Assembly: GCA_963665915.2 (NCBI GenBank)
Contig: CAXXSG010000006.1
Coordinates: 1 to 64,000 of the forward strand
Source of the DNA: JAFGRU01 sp963665915
GTDB lineage: Bacteria; Desulfobacterota; Desulfuromonadia; Desulfuromonadales; JAAYDE01
DNA length: 64,000 nt
Reading direction: 5' to 3'
Made by a program: the position numbers and the translations under genes. The notes under the pieces were generated by a model. The model did no database searches. It saw nothing but the letters and a program-made list of their open reading frames with translations, and was not told the origin of the DNA. How positions within the stretch are numbered: the stretch's first letter is position 1; each line of letters starts with the position of its first letter. Of the stretch, positions 15,628 to 23,758 are shown in pieces.

Positions 15628-16305
15628 ATGATTCCCTGGAAACTACTTGATAAAGCAAAGATACCGGGTGAGGGAGGCGAACTGCAAATCCACCAACGCG
15701 ATACTGAATTTTCGATCAGCATCGTCGGCGGTGCTGTCTTGATGAGCACGCGGGCTCATGGGTCCGAAGATGCTTTGGCTGAAATGACATGTCGCAGGAT
15801 CGCTGATCGTCCACGACCGCGGGTTCTGATCGGTGGCTTAGGGATGGGTTTCACCCTGGCTGCCGCACTGCGCCATCTCGGGGCCAATGCGGAGGTTATC
15901 GTGGCGGAACTGGTACCGGCAGTGGTGACCTGGAATCGTGGTCCGCTTGGGGAGCATGCGGGCAATCCGCTACTGGATGAACGAACCACTGTTCGGGAGG
16001 GCGATGTCGCAAAATATATCAAGGCTGAACGGAAGGCTTATGATGCGATCCTGCTTGATGTCGATAATGGCCCCGAAGGTTTAACCCGCAAGAAAAATGA
16101 CTGGCTATACACGATAGATGGTTTGACCGTCTCCTACTCAGCACTGCGGCCGAATGGCATATTGGCCGTGTGGTCGGCTGATCCCGACCGCGACTTCACC
16201 TCGCGACTACAAAAAATTGGTTTTAAGGTTCAGCAGACTCCGGTTCGGGCACACGGAAAAAAAGGCGAGATGCATACGATCTGGCTCGCTGAGCGGGGTC
16301 CTTAG
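15628..16305 (+). CDS. Spermidine-synthase-like methyltransferase-fold protein
   Basis: The 225 residues form one Rossmann domain: LIGGLGMGFTLAAAL (nucleotide-binding glycine loop), IVAELVPAVV with the acidic residue that grips the ribose/aminopropyl donor, REGDVAKYI, and AILLDVDNGPEGL in the catalytic position, then LRPNGILAVWSA. This is the pattern of SpeE-like proteins without the N-terminal beta domain of true spermidine synthases, so aminopropyl transfer is possible but another SAM-dependent reaction cannot be excluded. It is monocistronic, between two strong terminators. The ribosome site is weak (GAGAT). Confidence 0.8.
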   Translation: MIPWKLLDKAKIPGEGGELQIHQRDTEFSISIVGGAVLMSTRAHGSEDALAEMTCRRIADRPRPRVLIGGLGMGFTLAAALRHLGANAEVIVAELVPAVVTWNRGPLGEHAGNPLLDERTTVREGDVAKYIKAERKAYDAILLDVDNGPEGLTRKKNDWLYTIDGLTVSYSALRPNGILAVWSADPDRDFTSRLQKIGFKVQQTPVRAHGKKGEMHTIWLAERGP

Positions 16306-16334
16306 GTCCTGTCTCCTTGGCTTAATTTTTTCAT

Positions 16335-16373
16335 AAAAAAAGGGGTGGCCTCGAAGGTCCACCCCTTTTTTTT
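16335..16373. terminator. Bidirectional Rho-independent terminator
   Basis: AAAAAAAGGGGTGG and CCACCCCTTTTTTTT pair around CCTCGAAGGT. It serves the rightward spermidine-synthase-like gene and the leftward MshEN gene that ends at 16423. Confidence 0.9.
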
Positions 16374-16422
16374 CAAATTTTTCAAGATTTACTTTTGCTT
16401 TTAACAGGCTGTCATTTTCAAA

Positions 16423-18531
16423 TCAAGCTCTACTCTCGTCAAGAATCCGGCAGCCCTCCATGAGAACCGATTCCAATGGCATCGCGATATTCTGTTCCGG
16501 GAACTCCTCGGCCGGTTCGACGACGAATTCACCATCATCCAGCCAGGTTATGACTTCGTAAATGGCTTCCGGGCCTCGCAAATCGTCGCAGGCGGCATGT
16601 TCGAGTTGCCCCCGGTTGAGGAAGATGGTGGCTTTTTTCCCACTGCTCCGTACCAAGTCAACACGGACCGATTTAAGCCCCTGACTCAACCCCTGCAGCA
16701 GGTCGGTAAACGAGAAAGCGGCAAATGCGGCATGGAAGCTACCTGGTTGGCTGGGCTGTCTGGGCTGCTCGGCTTCTTTTGTAGTTTTGCGCAAACGAGC
16801 GGCAACAATATCCATATTGTGAGGAAATGAAAAGACATCATCAAACCCCGCATCAAAAAGATTGAGAGTTTTGGACGGATCATTTTCCATGGTGATCGCG
16901 TAAAGAGACACGCTGGCCTTCTTTTTAAAAAGTGAGGTGCTGAGCAATATCTCTTTCTGAAAGCTTGGTTCATGGATAAAAATAGCGGTTGGTGGTTGGC
17001 GTTCACTCATCCTGGCGGCTTCTTCAAGTGATTTGATCTGAATCGGATGATAGCCGAGGTGCCTCAGGCGGGTGGCAAATTTTATCAGATTGTGGTCGCT
17101 CTTTCCGACGATAAATAATTGATAATAAGCGGTTGCGCGGAGGTTTTCAGAACTTCTTTCGATGCTCCTCAGGTAGGCCTCAATCACCTCTGATTTGGCC
17201 AGAAGGCCGCTCTTTTTTCGTAGCTCGGTTTTGACGGTCAACGCATAACTTTCAGAATAGATCGGTTCCCTGCTGACGCCATAAAATTGATACCAGACGA
17301 TGGCCATTATCTGAGCCGCCAAAGCCAGTTCCGGGTCCCTGGCGCTGAATTCCTTTAAATTGACCCGTTCAGAAAGAATTTCACGGAACGCCCTGATCAC
17401 ATCATCAATAGGCCATGGAAACTGAATAAATTTGGCCTGCTCCAGGGTCCGGTTCCAATCGATTCCGCCAAAGTCGTCCTCAGGCGTAGAAATAAAATTT
17501 TTGCTTGCTACATTGTTTTTGGTGGGAACGATAAGCAGGGCCGCCAGTTGAAGAGCGTCAATGGTTAAGCGGTTCATTTCAAGGGTCCTGGCCAGAATTC
17601 GAATATCGTCGCACAAAAGATCGTAGGGCGGGGTAAAAGCGGCCTGTGAACTATGACTCTCCGAAATGATCTTAAGGGCCCGGGTAAAGCTCTGATACAT
17701 TTTTCTATAAGGGGCGAGGTTTTCCAGCAACGCCTCACTTATTGTGGTAAATTCCGTGATGTCCAGGCCAGGAAGGGGCCCTGAACGATGGCGACGCCAA
17801 TTATCAACTTCATTGGCCATATTATTGGCAACCAGAACTTTTTCAACATGTCCCGAATTGAAATATTCGCGGACTTCGGTGCCTTCTGTGGGGGCAATAA
17901 GCTGAAAACCCTCGCGTTCGAAAACAGGGCCGAGATAATTTTTCAGAAATACTTCATTGGTGACCATTAAAACCTTGGGCAGCTTACTCTCTTCGACAGG
18001 ATTCATCGACAGCTTTTCCTCCCCTGGCGAGGGGGCTTCAGGCTTGCCGAACAGGTCGGGAAGTTTTACCACATGAGATTCTCCTTCGATTTCATCCACC
18101 AGGCCAAGTTTTAGAACAAGATTGAAGAAGGTCGACTCAGGGGTCACAAACATCTGGATATTGGTGCATTTTATGACACGGCGTACCTCGGCAAGGCTTA
18201 TGCTGTTTTGAGGATCCGTGACAACAAGGGTGAGAATGCCATTGCTTGCATCAAAATCGATGGGCAGAACCTCATTTTTGGTGATCAGGTCTATTGGAAC
18301 GGTTTTGACAAAACCTTCGGAGATATGATGTTGAGTAGGGACAAAGGCCGGCACCTTGTGTTGAATCGCCAGTGCTTCGGCCAATTTTGCTTCGTCAATA
18401 TCCTCATTTTTTAAAAGGTGGGAGCCGATTCGGCCACCAAAAATCCGTTGTTTATGAAGGGCCTCTGTAATCTGCTCCTCGGTTATGTATCCGAGGCGGA
18501 TCAGTATTTGGTCAAGTCGATTTTCGTTCAT
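16423..18531 (-). CDS. MshEN - receiver-like - PATAN (DUF4388) multidomain protein
   Basis: This is a 702-residue cytosolic protein with no ATPase motor. Residues 1-150 form a MshEN domain like the N-terminus of GspE/PilB (DQILIRLGYITEEQI, GGRIGSHLLKNEDIDEAKL, LPIDFDASNGILTLVVTDP), a known c-di-GMP-binding module. A receiver-like segment follows (PKVLMVTNEVFLKNYLGP). The middle (about 290-440) resembles a degenerate HD-GYP helical domain (TIDALQLAALL, ALAAQIMAIVWYQFYG) lacking the HD and GYP residues. A second receiver-like segment lies at about 470-590. The C-terminus is a DUF4388/PATAN domain (FSFTDLLQGLSQGLKSVRV, ATIFLNRGQLEHA). It lies 40 bases after pilT in the same direction. A c-di-GMP-responsive regulator of pilus retraction is a reasonable inference. 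Confidence 0.75.
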   Translation of the reverse strand: MNENRLDQILIRLGYITEEQITEALHKQRIFGGRIGSHLLKNEDIDEAKLAEALAIQHKVPAFVPTQHHISEGFVKTVPIDLITKNEVLPIDFDASNGILTLVVTDPQNSISLAEVRRVIKCTNIQMFVTPESTFFNLVLKLGLVDEIEGESHVVKLPDLFGKPEAPSPGEEKLSMNPVEESKLPKVLMVTNEVFLKNYLGPVFEREGFQLIAPTEGTEVREYFNSGHVEKVLVANNMANEVDNWRRHRSGPLPGLDITEFTTISEALLENLAPYRKMYQSFTRALKIISESHSSQAAFTPPYDLLCDDIRILARTLEMNRLTIDALQLAALLIVPTKNNVASKNFISTPEDDFGGIDWNRTLEQAKFIQFPWPIDDVIRAFREILSERVNLKEFSARDPELALAAQIMAIVWYQFYGVSREPIYSESYALTVKTELRKKSGLLAKSEVIEAYLRSIERSSENLRATAYYQLFIVGKSDHNLIKFATRLRHLGYHPIQIKSLEEAARMSERQPPTAIFIHEPSFQKEILLSTSLFKKKASVSLYAITMENDPSKTLNLFDAGFDDVFSFPHNMDIVAARLRKTTKEAEQPRQPSQPGSFHAAFAAFSFTDLLQGLSQGLKSVRVDLVRSSGKKATIFLNRGQLEHAACDDLRGPEAIYEVITWLDDGEFVVEPAEEFPEQNIAMPLESVLMEGCRILDESRA

Positions 18532-18571
18532 GGCATCAGCAATTCACTCCTGCCGGAGAATGTTTTGGGTA

Positions 18572-19624
18572 TTATTGACTCTGCGAACCGGGTTGAGGTT
18601 CCAGCATGTAACGCATTGCTTCATCTGGTGTTACACGTCCATCCGATACAAGTTCTTTCAGGTGCTGATCCATCAGCTGCATACCATTGGCGCGGTTGGT
18701 CAAAATGGCATTATTGATAAGGTGGCTTTTCTGATCACGAATAAGGTTGCGGATGGCGGGATTGCCCAACATGATTTCAAGTGCTGCGACACGCCCTTTT
18801 TTATCCGCAGTGCGGAGGAGCTGTTGTGAACAGATGCCGACCAGGACCTCAGCTAGCATATGGCGAATCTGGGTCTGCTGGCCTGCAGGGAAAGGATCAA
18901 CGATGCGACTGATGGTCTGAGCTGCCGATCTCGTATGCAGGGTTCCGAGTACCAGTTGTCCGACTTCACTGGCAGTCAGGGCCAGGGAGATCGTCTCCAG
19001 ATCCCGCATCTCCCCGACAAGGATGACGTTTGGATCCTCCCGCAATGAAGCCCGCAAGGCGGTGGCAAACGATTCACAGTGTTCACCAACCTGGCGCTGG
19101 TTGATAAGACATTTCTTGTTCGGGTGGATAAACTCGAGAGGGTCCTCTAAAGTGATGATGTGGTGGTTCATATTGTCATTGAGAAAGTCAACCATGGCCG
19201 CCAGTGTTGTGGACTTCCCGGAGTTGGTGGGGCCGGTCACCAGAACCAGACCTGATTTAACGGCAAGCATTTTTTTCAGGACTTCAGGCATTCCGAGGGA
19301 ATCGAGGGTCGGCACCTGATTGGGAATTATGCGAAAAGCAGCTGCCAGACCGGGGTACTTTTTGTAGACGTTGATCCGGAACCGTGCCACGCCTGGAAGA
19401 GTGTAGGCGCAATCAAGGTCGCCCTTGTCTTCAAGATGGCTGATCTGCGTATCGGTAAGCAGTTCATAAATGATAATCTTGAGTTCATCTTCCGACAACT
19501 GGCGATGTTCGCCGCGCTGAAGGACACCGTTTATCCTCAGCATGGGTTCGGTGTTGGCGCTAAGATGAAGGTCGGAAACGTTATTTTCCTGCATGATTTT
19601 CAGAAATGTGTCGATGCGCGGCAT
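18572..19624 (-). CDS. pilT: Type IV pilus retraction ATPase PilT family
   Basis: The 350-residue protein is a full-length PilT/PilU-type secretion ATPase. An N-terminal PAS-like domain (SDLHLSANTEPMLRINGVL) precedes the motor: Walker A GPTNSGKST (residues 131-139, with Asn in place of the usual Gly), the Asp box ITLEDPLEFIH, Walker B VILVGEMRD and the His box LGTLHTRSA. It powers pilus retraction at the inner-membrane base of type IV pili. The start ATG follows a GGGGGGACAGA ribosome site. It is the first gene of a two-gene leftward unit with the MshEN protein. The PilT-versus-PilU distinction cannot be made here. Confidence 0.92.
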   Translation of the reverse strand: MPRIDTFLKIMQENNVSDLHLSANTEPMLRINGVLQRGEHRQLSEDELKIIIYELLTDTQISHLEDKGDLDCAYTLPGVARFRINVYKKYPGLAAAFRIIPNQVPTLDSLGMPEVLKKMLAVKSGLVLVTGPTNSGKSTTLAAMVDFLNDNMNHHIITLEDPLEFIHPNKKCLINQRQVGEHCESFATALRASLREDPNVILVGEMRDLETISLALTASEVGQLVLGTLHTRSAAQTISRIVDPFPAGQQTQIRHMLAEVLVGICSQQLLRTADKKGRVAALEIMLGNPAIRNLIRDQKSHLINNAILTNRANGMQLMDQHLKELVSDGRVTPDEAMRYMLEPQPGSQSQ

Positions 19625-19925
19625 TCTGTCCCCCCCAGGAACCGGACTACGGCCTTAAACAAGTATAAACACTGTCATTGAGCAATAACTATGCCTCCAA
19701 AACAGTCTATCTGGGGCGGACACACAGGTTGTTTTCCCAAAATCGGGTTTATCCTACTTACAGTTCCTGTCAAGTCCTGCCTACCCAACATTTTACAGCA
19801 GATTTAAATCCTTATCTTTTGTTTAAATAAATCTTCTCCAAATTTTGGTATGATTAATTCTATAAAAACTTGTCTTAAAAACAAAAATTTATTCCTGTTT
19901 ATTTATAGGAAAGAAAGGGATTATC
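19625..19925. other. Divergent intergenic region, pilT / heme-binding-family gene
   Basis: About 300 bases, increasingly AT-rich toward the right. A TATGAT (19848-19853) and a downstream TATAAA could act as -10 boxes for the rightward gene, but no well-spaced -35 was found. Nothing else is recognised. Confidence 0.4.
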
Positions 19926-20684
19926 ATGGCAAATCGCGCAAAGCTGTTAACGGTATTGTTCGCCATTTGTTTTTCACTTCTTTCAATCTCCTTGGCTTTT
20001 GCTGAGGTTTTCCCAAGCCATGTCGAATTGCGGGAAGTACTTCAGACGGTCGTCAAAGAGAAAAACGGTGGCTTCGGACTTCACATGTGGGCAACCATTG
20101 TCGATCGGGATGGTGTCGTAAAAACTGTGGTTTTCTCTGGCGATAACAGGGGCGATCAATGGCCTGGAAGCCGTGTGATTTCAGCGCAGAAGGCCAACAC
20201 CGCCAACGCTTTCAGTCTTCCTGCCTTGGCTTTGTCAACAGCCAACCTCTATTATGCTGTCCAGCCAGGCGGCAGCCTTTACGGTCTTCAGCACAGCAAT
20301 CCGGTCAATCCGGAAGTCGCTTACCATGGAAAATCAAAAAATATCGGAAGCGAAAAGGATCCGATGGTGGGTCTCAAGATCGGAGGTGTCAATGTATTCG
20401 GCGGCGGCTTGCCCCTCTATGATTCCCAAGGGCAGTTGATCGGTGCACTTGGGGTAAGCGGCGACAGTTCCTGCGCGGACCACAACATTGCCTGGAAAGT
20501 TCGCCACAAGCTGAACCTGGATTATGTTCCCGCAGGTGTCAGCCCGAGTGGAAATGATAATATCATCAACGACATGGTCGATGGCGTCAGCGCCGGTGGC
20601 TGGGGTCATCCCACCTGCTCCCCTGCAGCGGCCAACATTGCAAAAAAGCTTCCCATGACAAAATCGTCTAAAGCAAAGCAATAA
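19926..20684 (+). CDS. Periplasmic heme-binding-family protein (GlcG/HbpS, DUF336)
   Basis: AAAGAAAGGG precedes ATG 19926. A signal peptide (LFAICFSLLSISLAFA) ends near residue 27. The mature part has the GlcG/HbpS alpha-beta layout: VVKEKNGGFGLHMWATIVDRDG, a SRVISAQKANTANAFSL helix, GGLPLYDSQGQLIGALGVSG and SCADHNIAWKVRHKL. HbpS-type relatives bind heme or corrinoid-like ligands and sense redox stress; for this one only family membership can be stated. A C-terminal ~55-residue extension (DNIINDMVDGVSAGGWGHP ...) is unusual. It is monocistronic; the MITE-like repeat starts nine bases after its stop. Confidence 0.8.
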   Translation: MANRAKLLTVLFAICFSLLSISLAFAEVFPSHVELREVLQTVVKEKNGGFGLHMWATIVDRDGVVKTVVFSGDNRGDQWPGSRVISAQKANTANAFSLPALALSTANLYYAVQPGGSLYGLQHSNPVNPEVAYHGKSKNIGSEKDPMVGLKIGGVNVFGGGLPLYDSQGQLIGALGVSGDSSCADHNIAWKVRHKLNLDYVPAGVSPSGNDNIINDMVDGVSAGGWGHPTCSPAAANIAKKLPMTKSSKAKQ

Positions 20685-20692
20685 TGGATTCT

Positions 20693-20856
20693 AGGCGTCT
20701 GTTGGCTTGGGGGATCGTAATGAGGACATGAGAAATCGAGAAAAGATTTTCTCAAATTTGAGATCGAATAGCATGGTTATTTGTATAAAATTTGTGAAAA
20801 TATTCTCCGGTTTGCCGATCTCGCAATAGATTCATTCCTGAGTCCGACAGGCTCCT
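20693..20856 (-). repeat. MITE-like dispersed element, copy 2 (164 bp)
   Basis: This is the reverse complement of the 4159-4323 element, with the same order of conserved blocks and nearly the same length (164 against 165). In its own orientation it starts AGGAGCCTGTCGGACT and ends at AGGCGTCTGTTGGCTT on the plus strand, so its inverted ends are more diverged than in copy 1. Like copy 1 it sits directly behind the 3' end of a gene. Confidence 0.7.
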
Positions 20857-20904
20857 GGGGGAAATTTTTTGATCAGTGAAATAGAACAATCTTTGACTTT
20901 TATT

Positions 20905-20919
20905 GGAGGGTTTGCCTCC
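20905..20919 (+). promoter_or_regulatory. Hairpin masking a GGAGG sequence upstream of the thioredoxin-like gene
   Basis: GGAGG and CCTCC pair around GTTTG about 15 bases before the start codon. The GGAGG is too far upstream to serve ATG 20934 well; a GGGA six bases before that ATG is the likelier ribosome site. The hairpin may influence initiation. Confidence 0.3.
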
Positions 20920-20933
20920 CTTTGGGAATGACA

Positions 20934-22040
20934 ATGAATTGCATAAAGATCCTGGTTTGTTTTCTTCTTCTGGTGTTTTTTATTCCCTTCAATCTCCCCG
21001 CCGGCGACAGTCCAATAGGGCTGGGGGATTCTTTTCCAGAAATCAGCCTGGAAAAACCTGTCAGTCCTGACTCGGCTGCTTATCTTGGTATTCCCGAGGG
21101 TGTTCAATTTTCCCTCAGCCATGTACAGGCGGATCTGGTACTGGTGGAACTCCTCAGTGTCTATTGCCTTCACTGCCAGATGCAGGTGGAACACTTTAAT
21201 AAACTGCAAAAACTGATCGAAGAGAATCCCGACACCCGCGGACGGATCAAGCTCTTTGGAATTGCTGTCGCCAGCAGGATCGGCGAAGTGGAAAAGTTTG
21301 TCGAACGCTTTCAGGTCGGGTATCCCGTGATCCCCGATCCTGAATTCAAGGCCTATCACGCCCTCGGGGCCGGTGTGACCCCATTCTCCATTTACGTCCG
21401 TCAGACCATTCCCGGTCAGCCTGGTGTAGTGGCCGGCACCCATACCGGGCTGAACGAGGAATCCGTCATGCTCTATGGAGAATTGCGTCGCCTTGCCGGC
21501 TCCTACGCCGATGAACTTCGCCGGCAGGGGAAAGAAACGGAAAAAGTGCGCAAAGCCATTGAACCGATTTTTACCGATGAAAAACTTGAATTCAAGGTAC
21601 GGACTGCTTTTACTCGAACCGGGGGAATCATCACTGCTTTTGCAAAGCTGGATCTTCCCAGCGGAAGGCGTGTTTATATGGCAGACATGCGCAAAGGGGA
21701 AGCTCAGAAACGACTCTTTGCCGAAGCGGCCAGCCGCTTTTCAATCTGTGACATCTGCCATGATGTCCATTTCATCTATCTTTTTGACAGCAGTGGGAAG
21801 GTATTTGGCTTCGAACCCCTCCAACTCACCAAGTGGGGTAACAAAAAATGGACTGCTAATGACATCATGAAGATGCAAGAAAGGTTGTTTGGGTCTGAGC
21901 TTCTCTCACCGCCGGTCTTTGACGCCGCGATCGATGCCGTTTCGTCCGCCACCATCACATCCTCGGTCATATTCGATGCCGTCGGCCGGGGCAAATCTCT
22001 ATTGCAGGAATTGTCCGATAAAGGATATCTGAAAGATTGA
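20934..22040 (+). CDS. Periplasmic thioredoxin-fold protein with FMN-binding-like C-terminus
   Basis: Signal or anchor segment at the N-terminus (ILVCFLLLVFFIPFNLPA). Residues about 30-190 form a TlpA/AhpC-type redox domain with the active-site motif YCLHCQ and a cis-proline region (AGVTPFSIYV). The C-terminal part (about 225-368) contains RFSICDICHD, a second cysteine pair, and ends with IDAVSSATITSSVIFDAV, which matches the (S/D)GAT(x)TS-type signature of covalent FMN-binding domains except that Gly is Ser. A periplasmic electron-transfer or thiol reductase protein is inferred. ATG 20934 is chosen for its GGGA spacing; ATG 20928 and TTG 20922 are alternatives. The next gene starts 21 bases on, so it probably heads a three-gene unit. 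Confidence 0.7.
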   Translation: MNCIKILVCFLLLVFFIPFNLPAGDSPIGLGDSFPEISLEKPVSPDSAAYLGIPEGVQFSLSHVQADLVLVELLSVYCLHCQMQVEHFNKLQKLIEENPDTRGRIKLFGIAVASRIGEVEKFVERFQVGYPVIPDPEFKAYHALGAGVTPFSIYVRQTIPGQPGVVAGTHTGLNEESVMLYGELRRLAGSYADELRRQGKETEKVRKAIEPIFTDEKLEFKVRTAFTRTGGIITAFAKLDLPSGRRVYMADMRKGEAQKRLFAEAASRFSICDICHDVHFIYLFDSSGKVFGFEPLQLTKWGNKKWTANDIMKMQERLFGSELLSPPVFDAAIDAVSSATITSSVIFDAVGRGKSLLQELSDKGYLKD

Positions 22041-22061
22041 CACTCTTTCGAAGGTAATGCT

Positions 22062-22700
22062 ATGAAAATTGAAGATTTGAGTCATTGCGTCTATCCCGAT
22101 ATGCCCGTATATCCCGGGGACAGGCCTCCTGAATTCAACGACCTCGCGACCATCGTTGCGGATGGATTCCGGGAAATGGAGATCACCTTCAATACCCATG
22201 TCGGCACCCATGTGGACGTTCCTGCCCATGTTTTGTCCCAGGGCAATGCCCTTGAGCAGATGTCGGCTGAACGTTTTTTCGGTCCCGGTTGTTGCATAGA
22301 CCTGACCGCAGTTTCCAAGCCGGTGATAGACACGGGGGATCTGCGCCCATTCCGGGACCTGATAAAAGCGAATGAGTTCGTTCTTTTCAAAACCGGCTGG
22401 AGCCGTCTGTGGGGATCGGAGAACTATTTTAAGAATTTCCCAACCCTGTCGCCGGAAGCAGCATCATGGCTGGCCGATTACCCTTTAAAAGGGGTCGGGA
22501 TCGATACGATTTCTGTTGACCGACTGAGTGACACCGACCTGCCCGTTCATCGAATTTTTCTGGAGCGGAACATCTGCTTGATCGAGAATCTGACCTGCCT
22601 TGATGATTTGCCACAGGAAGCGTTTTTGTTCTCTTGTCTTCCTGTGAAAGTAAAAAAGAGTGATGGATTCCCTGTTCGGGCGGTTGCTGTTTTTTTATAA
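22062..22700 (+). CDS. Cyclase family protein (kynurenine-formamidase-like)
   Basis: The 212-residue protein carries the family hallmark HVGTHVDVPAHV, the metal-binding HxGTHxDxPxH motif of bacterial KynB and related cyclases/hydrolases, preceded by SHCVYPDMPVYPGD and followed by GVGIDTISVD. The length and motif agree with a soluble manganese- or zinc-dependent amidohydrolase. There is no tryptophan pathway gene nearby, so kynurenine formamidase activity is not supported by context. It lies in the thioredoxin-like / DUF2278 unit (gaps of 21 bases on each side). Confidence 0.88.
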   Translation: MKIEDLSHCVYPDMPVYPGDRPPEFNDLATIVADGFREMEITFNTHVGTHVDVPAHVLSQGNALEQMSAERFFGPGCCIDLTAVSKPVIDTGDLRPFRDLIKANEFVLFKTGWSRLWGSENYFKNFPTLSPEAASWLADYPLKGVGIDTISVDRLSDTDLPVHRIFLERNICLIENLTCLDDLPQEAFLFSCLPVKVKKSDGFPVRAVAVFL

Positions 22701-22721
22701 CCAATAAAATTGGAGTAACTC

Positions 22722-23720
22722 ATGCTCGCTGATTTTGGTGTCCTGAAAGGAACCGTGTACAAAGGGGAAGAGGAAAGGCACGATTCCCAAAGCCCGCACT
22801 TTTATTGGACAGTGGCCGCGAATGAAAGGCATTGGACCGTTCCAGTCAACATCAAATCGTCCAAGGAACCTTATAATGTCCTTTTCCACGTCGAGACCGA
22901 CTTCCGGCATCCGATCCTGGAAGACCTGAAAATTCTCAAAACCGGCTTTACCGGGACAAAGAAACATCCGCAACTTGGCATCGATTTTTTACGTAGCGAA
23001 CTATTCGACCTGGGGAAACTCAAACCTGTGCCTTTTGACAAACCGGGAAGTCTGAATGATCTGTTCGATTTCTTCAAGTTTTATACAGAGAAGGCCAGCA
23101 GGGAAAAGGCCGAGGTCTTTATCTTCGGAGACAAGATTGAAGGGAAAGATATCCTCCACGACGTTCATATGAACCAGGGTAACGACGGATATTTCGAAAA
23201 ATTCAACGGTATTTATCAGGATGGCGCCATTTTCTTTCGTTTTTCCAATGTCTGGACCTCCATTTTTCTCGCTTTTCAAACCCAGAGTGTCCCGACGGAT
23301 AGCAACGGCCATCCTTTCCAGCATTCCAAACCGATCCTTCAGGCGGAAATCGACCTTTCAGCACCTCTCCCGAAGCCTGAACTGGAAGAATGCGATGTGG
23401 TTATCCTGGGGGCTTTGGTGAACCCCAAGGGCAAGGATTTCGGGGAAGAAATCGTTTATCTTTTCAACAGGGAAGAAGCCGACCTCTCCCTTGACGGTTG
23501 GAAGCTGGAAGACAAGTACGGCAAAACCCGCCTGCTGGACAACCTCGTTATCCAGGGGAGAAGCCTCTGTGCCGTTTCCCTGGATGGAAAAGGGGTGCAA
23601 CTGCCCAACAAAGGGGGGGTTCTTTCCCTGATAACTCCACGAAATATCAAATGCCATGGCGTTTCTTATACGGCGGCGGAAGTGACCGGGGGGAAGATCC
23701 TGATTTTTAAAAATATCTAG
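22722..23720 (+). CDS. DUF2278 (YukJ-like) family protein with lamin-tail-like C-terminus
   Basis: TTGGAG precedes ATG 22722. The first ~215 residues match DUF2278/YukJ proteins (YGVLKG-type start ADFGVLKGTVYKG, PHFYWTVAA, HDVHMNQGN, DGAIFFRF). The last ~105 residues read like an LTD (lamin-tail) beta-sandwich: EIVYLFNREEADLSLDGWKL, LVIQGRSLCAVSL, VLSLITPRNIKCHGVSY. The two-domain combination occurs in some family members. The biochemical role is unknown. It is the last gene of the thioredoxin-like / cyclase unit and converges on the patatin gene. Confidence 0.75.
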   Translation: MLADFGVLKGTVYKGEEERHDSQSPHFYWTVAANERHWTVPVNIKSSKEPYNVLFHVETDFRHPILEDLKILKTGFTGTKKHPQLGIDFLRSELFDLGKLKPVPFDKPGSLNDLFDFFKFYTEKASREKAEVFIFGDKIEGKDILHDVHMNQGNDGYFEKFNGIYQDGAIFFRFSNVWTSIFLAFQTQSVPTDSNGHPFQHSKPILQAEIDLSAPLPKPELEECDVVILGALVNPKGKDFGEEIVYLFNREEADLSLDGWKLEDKYGKTRLLDNLVIQGRSLCAVSLDGKGVQLPNKGGVLSLITPRNIKCHGVSYTAAEVTGGKILIFKNI

Positions 23721-23758
23721 ATGAATGCCGTGATGTTCTGCTCTGCTGGAATATACAT

